From JAFIEN01 sp051859505 (GTDB taxonomy: Bacteria > Pseudomonadota > Alphaproteobacteria > Rhodobacterales > Rhodobacteraceae): 28,110 nucleotides of DNA. The position numbers and the translations under genes were made by a program. The stretch is taken from contig JBHYFN010000049.1 in the NCBI GenBank assembly GCA_051859505.1, forward strand, positions 1 through 28,110, written 5' to 3'. Every line of letters starts with the position of its first letter. The stretch's first letter is position 1. Positions 14,231 through 22,502 of this stretch are shown in pieces. The notes under the pieces were generated by a model that worked only from the letters and a program-made list of their open reading frames with translations, did no database searches and was not told the origin of the DNA.

Positions 14231-14590
14231 ATGGTCTGGTTGCGTCACATCGCCCTGCTGTTCCTCGTCCTCGCCTTGCTGCCATGGGGCGCCCATGTCC
14301 AGGCGCGCGCCGCGGGCATCGTGACGGGGGTCGCAACAGTTACGACAGACCACCCTGCCGCCGAGGGCATGACGGTGCTGCCTGCGCCGCCCGAGGTAAA
14401 GGTTGCAGCGGGCAAAAGGCCCTGCCGCAGCGGCGTGCTGCCGGTGAATTGCGGCTGGGATGCGCGCCTCGACATGATCACCGACGCCGTGCTGCCCGCA
14501 TCGCGTGATATCGTGCATGGCGGCGAGCCACCGGATCTCCGCGCGGGTCTAGCGCCTTGCCCCCTGAAAGGGCCACCCCGCGCCGTCTGA
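14231..14590 (+). CDS. Small secreted protein of unknown function
   Basis: With ATG 14231 the product is 119 aa and opens with a Sec signal peptide (about residues 1-28, MVWLRHIALLFLVLALLPWG then ARA). The mature part contains three cysteines (65, 74, 110) and the motif CRSGVLPVNCGWDAR, suggesting a disulphide in the periplasm. The open frame extends to 14180, but that would bury the signal sequence. It starts 83 bp after tRNA-His. I recognise no family. Confidence 0.6.
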   Translation: MVWLRHIALLFLVLALLPWGAHVQARAAGIVTGVATVTTDHPAAEGMTVLPAPPEVKVAAGKRPCRSGVLPVNCGWDARLDMITDAVLPASRDIVHGGEPPDLRAGLAPCPLKGPPRAV

Positions 14591-14657
14591 TCGCGCCAAA
14601 CGCCCCGACCGTGACAGGCATCGGGGCCCATGACCGATCAGCTTTCAGGAGAGACCC

Positions 14658-15374
14658 ATGCTGACACGCCGCCGTTTCACGGCCACCGCCGTCTTTGGCG
14701 CAATGGCCATCCCGCTTGCCGCTTGCGCCCCGCGCCCCCCGATCAGCGCGCCACTGGCCTTTGCCGAACCCACGCCGCAGGCCCCGCCGCCGATGCCCGC
14801 CTTCTATGACGCGATCACGGACGAGCCGTTCTACATTCCCGCCGTGCCGCAGGGGGTGGTCCATCCCCGCCTCTGGCGCCAGGAGGTCGACAATCCCTAT
14901 CCCGACGAGGTGCCGGGCACGATCGTGGTCGATGTCAACTCGGGCTATCTGCACCTGGTGCAGGAGAGGGGCCGCGCGCTGCGCTATGGTGCGGGGACCG
15001 GGCGGGCCGCGTTCGACTGGTCGGGCGTGGCGCGGATGCAGTTCGGGCGGGAATGGCCGCGCTGGAACGTGCCCGACGAGATGGCCGAACGCCAGCCCGA
15101 GCTTGCCCCCTACACCGTCGCCAATGGCGGCATGGATGCAGGTCCGGGCAACCCGCTGGGCGCGCGCGCGCTCTATCTGTTTCAGGACGGGGTCGACACG
15201 CTCTACCGCATCCACGGCGCCTGCGAGCCGGAGTATCTGGGCCAGGCGGTCTCGTCGGGCTGCGTGCGGCTGCTGGATCAGGATATCATCGACCTCTACG
15301 ACCGTGTTCCCCACGGCGCGCGCGTCGTGGTGCAACCGGCGATCCCGCCGGATTTCCTGTCGACGGCCTATTAG
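14658..15374 (+). CDS. L,D-transpeptidase (YkuD domain) lipoprotein
   Basis: The 238-aa protein starts with a Tat-like signal (TRRRFT at 3-8) ending in a lipobox LAAC (C23), followed by a proline-rich linker. The YkuD catalytic domain fills about 80-230. H186 in RIHGACEP and C202 in SSGCVRLLDQD are the catalytic pair. Such enzymes make 3-3 peptidoglycan cross-links or attach lipoproteins to the wall, acting in the periplasm. AGGAGA lies just before the ATG. It is followed at 65 bp by rluD, apparently unrelated in function. Confidence 0.92.
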   Translation: MLTRRRFTATAVFGAMAIPLAACAPRPPISAPLAFAEPTPQAPPPMPAFYDAITDEPFYIPAVPQGVVHPRLWRQEVDNPYPDEVPGTIVVDVNSGYLHLVQERGRALRYGAGTGRAAFDWSGVARMQFGREWPRWNVPDEMAERQPELAPYTVANGGMDAGPGNPLGARALYLFQDGVDTLYRIHGACEPEYLGQAVSSGCVRLLDQDIIDLYDRVPHGARVVVQPAIPPDFLSTAY

Positions 15375-15438
15375 CGGCGGCCTTGATCCGGGGGGCAAAG
15401 GCTGCGATCAGGCGGCTGATCTTACCGGAGGCTCCGGC

Positions 15439-16506
15439 TTGGGCCATCACATCGTCACCTTCGCCATCGCCGATGCCCCGCCCCCCCGGCTGGACAAGGC
15501 GCTGGCGCGCGATGTTCCCGAAGAGGCCGCGCTCAGCCGGTCGCGGCTGGCCCGGCTGATCGCCGAGGGCGCGGTCAGCGTGAACGGGCAGGTGGTGACG
15601 GACGCCAAGGCGCGGGTGGCGGTGGGCGACGCCGTGTCGATCAAAGTCGAGGCCGCCACCGAAAGCCACATGGTGGCCGAGGCCATCCCGCTAACCATCC
15701 TGCACGAGGATGACGACCTGATCGTCATCGACAAGCCCGCCGGCATGGTCGTTCACCCCGCCCCCGGCAGCCGCGACGGCACGCTGGTCAATGCGCTGAT
15801 CCACCATTGCGGCGATAGCCTCTCGGGCGTGGGCGGCGAACGGCGCCCCGGGATCGTTCACCGCATCGACAAGGACACGAGCGGCCTTCTTGTCGTGGCC
15901 AAGTCCGACCGGGCGCATCACGGCCTTGCCGATCAATTCGCCCGCCATACCGCTGAGCGGCAATACCTTGCCCTCTGCCACGGCCTCCCCGACCCCGGCG
16001 ATCCACGGCTGCGCGGCCTGCGCGGTGTCAGCTTCGAGCCGGGCGGGATCCTCGTGCTGCGGACGCGGCTCGACCGGCACCGCACCGACCGGCAACGACA
16101 GGCCGTGGTCGAGGAGGGCGGCCGCCATGCTGTCACCCGCGTGCGCGTGGAAGAGGCCTTCGGCACTCCGCCGGCCGTGGCGCTGGTCTCGTGCCGGCTT
16201 GAAACCGGGCGGACGCATCAGATCCGGGTGCATATGGCCTATTGCGGGCACGGGCTGGTGGGCGATCCGGTCTATGGCGGGCAGCGCAGGCCCTCGGCCC
16301 GCGCCCTCGGGCCGGCAGGGGCCGAGGCCGTGGCCCGGTTCGGGCGGCAGGCGCTGCATGCCGCGCGACTGGGCTTTGAACATCCGGTCACGGGCCGGCA
16401 CCTGATCTTCGAGACGCCGCCGCCGGCCGATATGGCCGGGCTGATCGCCCGATTGCGTGATGGCGAGAGCGAGGGCGAAGGCGGGGCCGAACCGCAGGGC
16501 CGCTGA
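15439..16506 (+). CDS. rluD: 23S rRNA pseudouridine synthase RluD-type
   Basis: With a TTG start at 15439 (GGAG eight bases before) the protein is 355 aa. It has an N-terminal S4 RNA-binding domain (about 33-72, SRLARLIAEGAVSVNG) and a RluA-family catalytic domain with the signature HRIDKDTSGLLVVAK, in which D144 is the nucleophile. RTHQIRVHMAYCGHGLVGDPVYG later in the protein is also diagnostic. RluD modifies helix 69 of 23S rRNA. No ATG or GTG gives a better start; an ATG would have to lie inside the S4 domain. The C-terminal 15 residues are a glycine- and glutamate-rich extension. Confidence 0.9.
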   Translation: MGHHIVTFAIADAPPPRLDKALARDVPEEAALSRSRLARLIAEGAVSVNGQVVTDAKARVAVGDAVSIKVEAATESHMVAEAIPLTILHEDDDLIVIDKPAGMVVHPAPGSRDGTLVNALIHHCGDSLSGVGGERRPGIVHRIDKDTSGLLVVAKSDRAHHGLADQFARHTAERQYLALCHGLPDPGDPRLRGLRGVSFEPGGILVLRTRLDRHRTDRQRQAVVEEGGRHAVTRVRVEEAFGTPPAVALVSCRLETGRTHQIRVHMAYCGHGLVGDPVYGGQRRPSARALGPAGAEAVARFGRQALHAARLGFEHPVTGRHLIFETPPPADMAGLIARLRDGESEGEGGAEPQGR

Positions 16507-16628
16507 ACCGCGCCGCAAACCCAGGCCCCCTTGAAACAAAGTTCCCCTGTGCGTGATCGCACGAAGTCGTGGCTTTTCGCCCGTCTCCCAGCGATTCATA
16601 TTTGATCAAGACTTTTCGTCGAGGGTTC

Positions 16629-16660
16629 TTGACGTCGGGTGCGGAGAGGCACATGTAGAT
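16629..16660 (+). promoter_or_regulatory. Possible promoter of rpoH
   Basis: TTGACG (16629-16634) is a good -35, followed at 17-19 bases by CATGTAGAT, a weak -10. It lies 48-79 bp before the preferred rpoH start. There is no convincing heat-shock promoter in 16507-16707. Confidence 0.35.
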
Positions 16661-16707
16661 GTTAAGGCTCTAAACATGAAGACCCTGACATATGAATGGG
16701 GGACGAG

Positions 16708-17604
16708 ATGACGACCTATGCCAATCTCCCGGCGCCGTCGCCGGAACAGGGACTGAACCGCTATCTGCAGGAAATCCGCCGCTTCCCGATGCTGGAACCG
16801 GAAGAGGAATACATGCTGGCCAAACGCTGGGTCGATCACGAGGATACCGGCGCTGCGCATCAGCTTGTCACTTCGCATCTGCGGCTCGCCGCCAAGATCG
16901 CCATGGGCTATCGCGGCTATGGCCTGCCCCAGGCCGAGGTGATTTCCGAGGCGAATGTGGGCCTGATGCAGGCCGTCAAGCGGTTCGACCCGGAGAAGGG
17001 CTTTCGACTGGCCACCTATGCGATGTGGTGGATCCGCGCCTCGATCCAGGAATACATCCTGCGGTCGTGGAGCCTTGTGAAGCTGGGCACGACCAGCGCG
17101 CAGAAAAAGCTGTTCTTCAACCTGCGCAAGGCCAAGGCCCGGATCGGCGCGCTTGAGGAAGGCGACCTGCGGCCCGAGAACGTGAAGCAGATCGCCCATG
17201 ACCTTGGCGTGACCGAGGATGAGGTCGTCTCGATGAACCGGCGGATGTCGGGGGGCGATGCCTCGCTCAATGCCATGGTCGGCAGCGATGGCGACAGCGC
17301 GACGCAATGGCAGGACTGGCTTGAAGATGAGGATGCCGACCAGGCCACCGCCTATGCCGAGCGCGACGAGCTTGACGCCCGGCGCGAGCTTCTGGCCGCG
17401 GCCTTCGACGTGCTGACCGACCGCGAGAAGGATATCCTCGTCCAGCGCCGCTTGCAGGACGAGGTGGTCACGCTCGAGGATCTGTCCTCGCAATATGACG
17501 TGAGCCGCGAACGCATCCGCCAGATCGAGGTCCGCGCCTTCGAGAAGCTGCAGAAGCGGATGCAGGAACTGGCCCGCGAAAAGGGGATGCTCGAACCCGC
17601 CTGA
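16708..17604 (+). CDS. rpoH: Heat-shock sigma factor RpoH
   Basis: This 298-aa group 3 sigma factor has region 2 (about 50-125, with NVGLMQAVKRFDPEKGFRLA and TYAMWWIRASIQEYIL), the RpoH box QKKLFFNLR (132-140), region 3 and a region 4 helix-turn-helix (about 230-285, with SRERIRQIEVRAFEKLQKRM). It directs RNA polymerase to heat-shock promoters. The sequence is closer to RpoHI of Rhodobacter than to RpoHII, from memory. ATG 16708 is chosen over 16696 because GGGGGACGAG is correctly spaced and the family begins MxTYxNLPAPSPEQGLNRYL. A hairpin with a T-rich tail follows. Confidence 0.95.
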   Translation: MTTYANLPAPSPEQGLNRYLQEIRRFPMLEPEEEYMLAKRWVDHEDTGAAHQLVTSHLRLAAKIAMGYRGYGLPQAEVISEANVGLMQAVKRFDPEKGFRLATYAMWWIRASIQEYILRSWSLVKLGTTSAQKKLFFNLRKAKARIGALEEGDLRPENVKQIAHDLGVTEDEVVSMNRRMSGGDASLNAMVGSDGDSATQWQDWLEDEDADQATAYAERDELDARRELLAAAFDVLTDREKDILVQRRLQDEVVTLEDLSSQYDVSRERIRQIEVRAFEKLQKRMQELAREKGMLEPA

Positions 17605-17650
17605 GCCCACCCGGCATTCTGCGGGTCCGCCCCTGACGGGCCTTGCCGCC

Positions 17651-17680
17651 AGCCGCCCCCCTTCCCGGCGGCTTCTTTCC
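17651..17680 (+). terminator. Intrinsic terminator after rpoH
   Basis: AGCCGCC (17651-17657) pairs with GGCGGCT (17667-17673) around a 9-base C-rich loop and is followed by TCTTTCC. The stem and pyrimidine tail make a plausible Rho-independent terminator about 50 bp after the rpoH stop. Confidence 0.6.
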
Positions 17681-17774
17681 AGACCAAGGGCCGTTGCGCC
17701 CGGTGACAGGCGTGGTAGCCTCTCTCCCCGAACGGGAGGGAGGCTGCAGCGGCCTCCGACAAGGGAGGATCACC

Positions 17775-18752
17775 ATGGCCGAGGCACTGCGTTGGGGCAT
17801 TCTGGGGGCCGCGAATTTCGCCTATGAGCAGATGGCCCCCGCCATCCTGCTGGCGCGCGGCGCCGATCTTGTGGCGCTGGCCAGCACCGATCCGGCCAAG
17901 GCGGCCCGGTTCACCGATATCGCGCCGCGCCTGACGGTTCATGACAGCTATGACGCGCTGCTGGCCGATCCGGGGGTGGATGCCGTCTATGTGCCGCTGC
18001 CCAATCACCTGCATGTGGATTATGCGCTGAAGGCGCTCGAGGCGGGCAAGCATGTGCTGGTCGAAAAGCCGCTCGGGCTGAAGGCTGCGGATTTCGACGC
18101 GGTGATCGCGGCGCGCGACCGGACCGGCCTTCTGGCCGCCGAGGCCTTCATGATCGTGCATCACCCCCAGATGATCCGCGCCCGCGAGCTGGTGCAGGGC
18201 GGCGCGATCGGGCGGCTGATGCATGTGGATGCGACCTTCAGCTACAACAATGCCGAGGCGACGGGCAATATCCGCAACCGCCCCGAAACCGGCGGCGGCG
18301 GCCTGCCCGATATCGGCGTCTATGTCATCGGCGCGACCCGTTTCGTGACCGGGGCCGAGCCCGAGGCGATCGACCTAACCGATATCCGCTATGAAAGCGG
18401 TGTCGATGTCTTTGCCCGTTTCGGCGCGCAGTTCCCCGGCTTCAGCTATTCGGGGCTGGTCTCGATGCGCCTTTTCGCCCGGCAGGAGGTGGTGTTCCAC
18501 GGAGATACCGGCCTTGTGCGGCTGTCCTGCCCGTTCAATGCCAATGTGCACGATCTGGCCGCGCTGACGCTGGAAACCGGCGGCGGCACCCGGGTGACAG
18601 AGCGGTTCCCGACCGCCAATCACTATGTGCTGCAGGTAGAGAATTTTGGCCGCTCGGTGCGCGAGGGGGTGGCCTATCCCTGCCCGCTGGAATTCAGCCG
18701 GGGCACGCAGGCGATGATCGACATGGTGTTTGACAAGGGCGGGCGGCCCTGA
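17775..18752 (+). CDS. Gfo/Idh/MocA family oxidoreductase
   Basis: The 325-aa protein has an N-terminal Rossmann domain (RWGILGAANFAYEQM, 6-20; VYVPLPNHLHVDYALKALEAGKHVLVEKPL, about 75-104) containing the family EKP motif, and a C-terminal beta-sheet domain with FSYNNAEATGNIRNRPETGGGGLPDIGVY. It should reduce or oxidise a sugar or cyclitol with NAD(P). GGGAGG precedes ATG 17775. It stands alone between rpoH and a DUF4389-type gene, so the substrate cannot be inferred. Confidence 0.87.
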   Translation: MAEALRWGILGAANFAYEQMAPAILLARGADLVALASTDPAKAARFTDIAPRLTVHDSYDALLADPGVDAVYVPLPNHLHVDYALKALEAGKHVLVEKPLGLKAADFDAVIAARDRTGLLAAEAFMIVHHPQMIRARELVQGGAIGRLMHVDATFSYNNAEATGNIRNRPETGGGGLPDIGVYVIGATRFVTGAEPEAIDLTDIRYESGVDVFARFGAQFPGFSYSGLVSMRLFARQEVVFHGDTGLVRLSCPFNANVHDLAALTLETGGGTRVTERFPTANHYVLQVENFGRSVREGVAYPCPLEFSRGTQAMIDMVFDKGGRP

Positions 18753-18790
18753 GGGGCGGTCCGCACCGGGGATCTGTCAGGAGGCAGGCT

Positions 18791-19099
18791 ATGGCGCGGT
18801 CGGATGAAGACAAGGTGATGGGGCGGATCAGCGGCGAACAGCCCGAGGCCGAACCGGAAGAGAACCTCGCGCTCAGGCTGTTGTTCATGATCCTGATCGC
18901 GGCGATGCTCTCGCTCGCGCAGACGGTTCTGACGCTCGTGACCGTGATCCAGTTCATCATCCTGCTGACCAACCAGCGCAAACCCAATGCGCAGCTGGCC
19001 GAGTTCGGCACCTCGCTGGGGATCTGGATCGCCAAGGCCGCCCGCTATCAGACCGCGGCAAGCGAGGTGAAACCCTGGCCCTGGACCGAGCTGGACTAG
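18791..19099 (+). CDS. DUF4389-type membrane protein
   Basis: The 102-aa product has an acidic, soluble N-terminus (1-25), one long or two short membrane segments (about 28-60) and a C-terminal amphipathic portion with KPNAQLAEFGTSLGIWIAKAARYQT. This matches the DUF4389 family as I remember it. GGAGGC precedes the ATG. Function is unknown; it may be co-transcribed with the oxidoreductase 38 bp upstream. Confidence 0.82.
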   Translation: MARSDEDKVMGRISGEQPEAEPEENLALRLLFMILIAAMLSLAQTVLTLVTVIQFIILLTNQRKPNAQLAEFGTSLGIWIAKAARYQTAASEVKPWPWTELD

Positions 19100-19133
19100 G
19101 CCGGGGAGCGTCTGGCGGGTCAGACCCGCCCAG

Positions 19134-19736
19134 TCAGTCCCATTCCCGCAACCGGGCGACATAGCGGGCCATCGTATCCACCTCGAGGTTGACGGCATCG
19201 CCCACCCGGGCCTGCCCCCAGGTCGTCACGGCCTTGGTATGCGGGATCACGTTGATGCCGAAGCGCGCGCCCTCGACCTCGTTCACGGTCAGCGAGGTGC
19301 CGTTCAGCGCGACCGAGCCCTTGGGCGCGATGAAGCGGGCGAGCGCCTCGGGCGCCTCGAAGGTCATGCGGGTGCTGCCGCCTTCGTCCTGCATCCCGAC
19401 AAGTTCCGCCATCCCGTCGACATGGCCCGAAACGATATGCCCGCCCAATTCGTCCCCCACCCGCAAGGCGCGTTCAAGGTTCAGCCGCGTGCCCGGGGGC
19501 CAGCCGCTTTGGCCGATATTGGTGACGGCCAAGGTCTCGGCCGAGATCTGCACCTCGAACCAGGGGGCGGGGTCCGCACCCAGGGCCACCACCGTCAGGC
19601 AGACCCCGTCGCAGGCGATCGAGGCGCCGATCTCGATCCCCGCGGGATCATAGCCGGTCGCGATCCGCGCCCGCAGATCGCCATCGAGGCGGGTTTCCAG
19701 AACCTTGCCGATATCGGTGATGATGCCCGTGAACAT
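19134..19736 (-). CDS. ribE: Riboflavin synthase, alpha chain
   Basis: The 200-aa protein contains two lumazine-binding repeats. The family start MFTGIITDIGKV is at ATG 19736; the open frame runs further upstream to 19835 but without family support. The second half opens GHIVSGHVDGMAELV. It converts two lumazine molecules into riboflavin and the pyrimidine precursor, completing the path that RibBX and RibH serve about 8 kb away. It is divergent from kpsS. I see no FMN riboswitch in the 170-bp gap. Confidence 0.95.
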   Translation of the reverse strand: MFTGIITDIGKVLETRLDGDLRARIATGYDPAGIEIGASIACDGVCLTVVALGADPAPWFEVQISAETLAVTNIGQSGWPPGTRLNLERALRVGDELGGHIVSGHVDGMAELVGMQDEGGSTRMTFEAPEALARFIAPKGSVALNGTSLTVNEVEGARFGINVIPHTKAVTTWGQARVGDAVNLEVDTMARYVARLREWD

Positions 19737-19906
19737 TGCCCGCAGCCCCGCTTGATCCATCCGCTTCGGCCCAGACCTAGCCTGTGGCTGTTGCACGGGC
19801 AAGTCGCCCGGCAAAGCCGTTTGCAAGGCCTTCATTGTTTTGCCTTATTCCCGCCGACCAGTTGCGCTAAGGCTGGGTGCGTAGTGTCATCTAGGGATCC
19901 TGTCGC

Positions 19907-21196
19907 TTGCCCCTGTCGCCCGTAGATCGCCGGTTCCTGTTCCTGCAAGGGCCGCATGGGCCTTTTTTCCACCGCCTTGGCCAGATGCTGCGCAAGGCCG
20001 GCGCTCAGGTCTGGCGCGTCGGGTTCAACGCGGGCGACCGGGCCTTCTGGTTCGGCGGGCCGGGCTACATCCCCTATCGCGCCCCGGCCGAAGACTGGCC
20101 GGAGGAGGTCGAGGCGCTCTACGACCGCCTCGGCATCACCGATATCGTGCTTTACGGCGACACCCGCCCGATCCACGCCCAGGCCATCGCCGCCGCGAAG
20201 GCGCGCGGCATCACCGTGCATGTCTTCGAGGAAGGCTACATGCGCCCCTGGTGGGTCACTTACGAGCGCGGCGGCACCAATGGTCATTCCCGGCTGATGA
20301 ACCTGAGCGTGGCCGAGATGACCCATGCGCTTGAAATGTCTGACCTCGATGTGCCCGAACCGCCCGCCCATTGGGGCGACATGCGCCAGCATGTGTTCTA
20401 TGGCGCGCTCTATCACTGGTTCGTGCTGTTCCGGAACCGCGACTATCGCAACTTCCGGCGCCACCGCGACCTGCCCGTCGCGACCGAGACCTGGCTTTAC
20501 ACCCGCCGCCTTCTCTTGATGCCCTTCATCGCGCTGCAGCGCCGGCTGGCCACGCTTCGGGTGGTCTATGGCGGCTTTCCCTACCATCTTGTCCTGCTGC
20601 AACTCGAACATGATGCAAGCTTCCGCGAGCATTCCCCCTTCGACAGGATGTCGGAGTTCCTCGAGATCGTGGTCGAGGGGTTTGCCAAGGGCGCGCCGCG
20701 CCATCACCACCTTGTCTTCAAGGCCCATCCGCTTGAAAACGGGCGCTCTCCGGTCTGGCGGCTGGTTCGGCGGCTGGCCCGCGACCATGGCGTCGCGGGC
20801 CGGATCCACTATATCGCCGGGGGCAAGCTGGCCCGGCTTCTGGACCATGCCCGCACCGCCGTCACCGTGAATTCGACGGCCGCGCAGCAGGTTCTGTGGC
20901 GGGGGATCCCGCTCAAGGTCTTTGGCCGCGCCGTCTATGCCAAGCCGGAATTCGTCGCGGCCCAGCCGCTGGCCGAGTTCTTTGCCGACCCGCGCCGCCC
21001 CGACACCCGCGCCTATCGCGATTACCGCCGGTTCCTTCTGGAAACCAGCCAGGTGCCCGGCGGCTTCTATTCGGGGCGCGGCCGGCGGCAATTGCTGCGG
21101 CAGGTGGTCGACATGATGCTGGCCGAGGAAGACCCCTATGACGCGCTAAGATCCGGTCGCGCCGCCCCCAGGCAGCCCTTGCGCATCGTCACCTGA
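19907..21196 (+). CDS. kpsS: Capsule biosynthesis protein KpsS (beta-Kdo transferase)
   Basis: This 429-aa cytoplasmic protein matches KpsS/LipB: FLFLQGPHGPFFHRLGQMLRKAG (about 10-32), DIVLYGDTRPIH (79-90), VHVFEEGYMRPWWVTYERGGTNG (about 104-126), HHLVFKAHPLENG and TVNSTAAQQVLWRGIPLKVFG. In E. coli KpsS adds the first beta-Kdo to lysophosphatidylglycerol, starting the linker that anchors group 2 capsule. The start is a TTG at 19907 with AGGGA about 9 bases upstream; no ATG lies before the conserved block. The two genes downstream encode the export lipoprotein and KpsC. Confidence 0.88.
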   Translation: MPLSPVDRRFLFLQGPHGPFFHRLGQMLRKAGAQVWRVGFNAGDRAFWFGGPGYIPYRAPAEDWPEEVEALYDRLGITDIVLYGDTRPIHAQAIAAAKARGITVHVFEEGYMRPWWVTYERGGTNGHSRLMNLSVAEMTHALEMSDLDVPEPPAHWGDMRQHVFYGALYHWFVLFRNRDYRNFRRHRDLPVATETWLYTRRLLLMPFIALQRRLATLRVVYGGFPYHLVLLQLEHDASFREHSPFDRMSEFLEIVVEGFAKGAPRHHHLVFKAHPLENGRSPVWRLVRRLARDHGVAGRIHYIAGGKLARLLDHARTAVTVNSTAAQQVLWRGIPLKVFGRAVYAKPEFVAAQPLAEFFADPRRPDTRAYRDYRRFLLETSQVPGGFYSGRGRRQLLRQVVDMMLAEEDPYDALRSGRAAPRQPLRIVT

Positions 21197-21371
21197 CGAC
21201 CACAAGACCTTGCGATCTTTCGGACGCAGGGCCGCGGAAAGCGGCAGCACGGCAACACAGCCAGCCCCCTGCTGCGGCGCCGACCGGGCGCGTCACTAGC
21301 TTTTCAAGGCAAATTCCGCTAATCCAAAGGAAAAATTCGAGGCACAAGAACAAGGTCGAGGAGACCGAGCA

Positions 21372-22502
21372 GTGACCATGACCCGTAAACGCCTTGCAAG
21401 GGGCGTGGCTTCCCTTGTTGTTCTGGCGATGCTTGCCGGTTGCGGGCTTCCGCGCAGTGGCCCCAACAAGAACGAGATCTTCGCCGGTTCCGTGCAGCAG
21501 GAAGGCGATGCCTTCATCCTGACCGTCGACGACCGGGTGAACCGCATCGCCAGCGTGACGCCTGCGCTCGGCTTCTCCTCCGGCTTCACCGGCGCCGGCG
21601 TTCTGGGCTCCGACACGATCCAGCCGGGCGATGTGCTGTCGCTGGTGATCTGGGAAAACGTCGATGACGGGCTTCTGGTCCCCTCGGGCATGAATGCGAC
21701 CGTCCTCGAAGAGGTGCAGGTCGACGGGCAGGGCTTCATCTTCGTGCCCTATGCCGGCCGGATCCGCGCCGCGGGCAACACGCCCGAGGCGGTGCGCCGG
21801 ATCATCACCGAAAAACTCGCCGACCAGACGCCCGACCCGCAGGTGCAGGTCGCGCGGCTGTCGGGTGATGGCCAGACGGTGACGGTGCTTGGCGGCGTGG
21901 AATCCCAGGGCGTCTATCCGATCGAACGCCCGACCCGGACCCTGTCGGCCATGCTCGCCCAGGCCGGCGGCATCGCCATCGCCCCCGAGATCGCCCAGGT
22001 CAAGGTCGTGCGCGGCAGCCATACCGGCACGATCTGGTTCGAGGATCTGCACGCCCATCCCGCCCATGACATCGCCTTGCGCGGCGGCGACCGGATCTTC
22101 GTGCAGCAGGATACCCGCTATTTCACGGCGCTCGGCGCGACCGGCACGCAGGACAGGGTGACCTTCGAAAGCCAGACCGTCACCGCGATCGAGGCGCTGG
22201 CGATGGTCGGTGGCCTGTCCTCGACCGCGGCCGATCCGACCGGCGTCTTCGTCTTCCGCAACGAACCCGAGGCGATCGCCCGGCAGCTTGTCGGCCGGGC
22301 CGATCTGGTCGGAACGCAGCGGGTTGTCTATGTGCTCGACCTGACGCGACCGAACGGCATGTTCATGGCGCGCGATTTCGCGATCCGCGACGGGGATACG
22401 GTCTATGTGACCGAGGCGCCCTTCACCCAGTTCTCCAAGGTGATCGCCGCCCTGACCGGCACGCTGACCTCGGTCGGAAGCGCCTCAAGCGCCTTCGAGT
22501 GA
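21372..22502 (+). CDS. Capsular polysaccharide export lipoprotein (Wza/BexD family)
   Basis: The 376-aa protein begins with a lipoprotein signal (lipobox LAGC, C24). A polysaccharide export domain follows (about 79-165, with IQPGDVLSLVIWENVDDG), then SLBB-type domains (about 171-250 and 255-345; VTVLGGVESQGVYPI and ALAMVGGLSSTAAD mark them). It should form the outer-membrane channel for capsule, as BexD/CtrA/VexA proteins do. GTG 21372 has GAGGAGA at good spacing; ATG 21378 is the alternative, only two codons later. It overlaps kpsC by four bases. No inner-membrane transporter genes lie beside it. Confidence 0.88.
   Translation: MTMTRKRLARGVASLVVLAMLAGCGLPRSGPNKNEIFAGSVQQEGDAFILTVDDRVNRIASVTPALGFSSGFTGAGVLGSDTIQPGDVLSLVIWENVDDGLLVPSGMNATVLEEVQVDGQGFIFVPYAGRIRAAGNTPEAVRRIITEKLADQTPDPQVQVARLSGDGQTVTVLGGVESQGVYPIERPTRTLSAMLAQAGGIAIAPEIAQVKVVRGSHTGTIWFEDLHAHPAHDIALRGGDRIFVQQDTRYFTALGATGTQDRVTFESQTVTAIEALAMVGGLSSTAADPTGVFVFRNEPEAIARQLVGRADLVGTQRVVYVLDLTRPNGMFMARDFAIRDGDTVYVTEAPFTQFSKVIAALTGTLTSVGSASSAFE

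Noticed and set aside
16530..16547. CTTGAAA followed by CCCC before rpoH, like a heat-shock promoter
   Set aside because: The spacing is 7 bases, whereas sigma-32 type promoters need about 11-16, and the position is far from the start.
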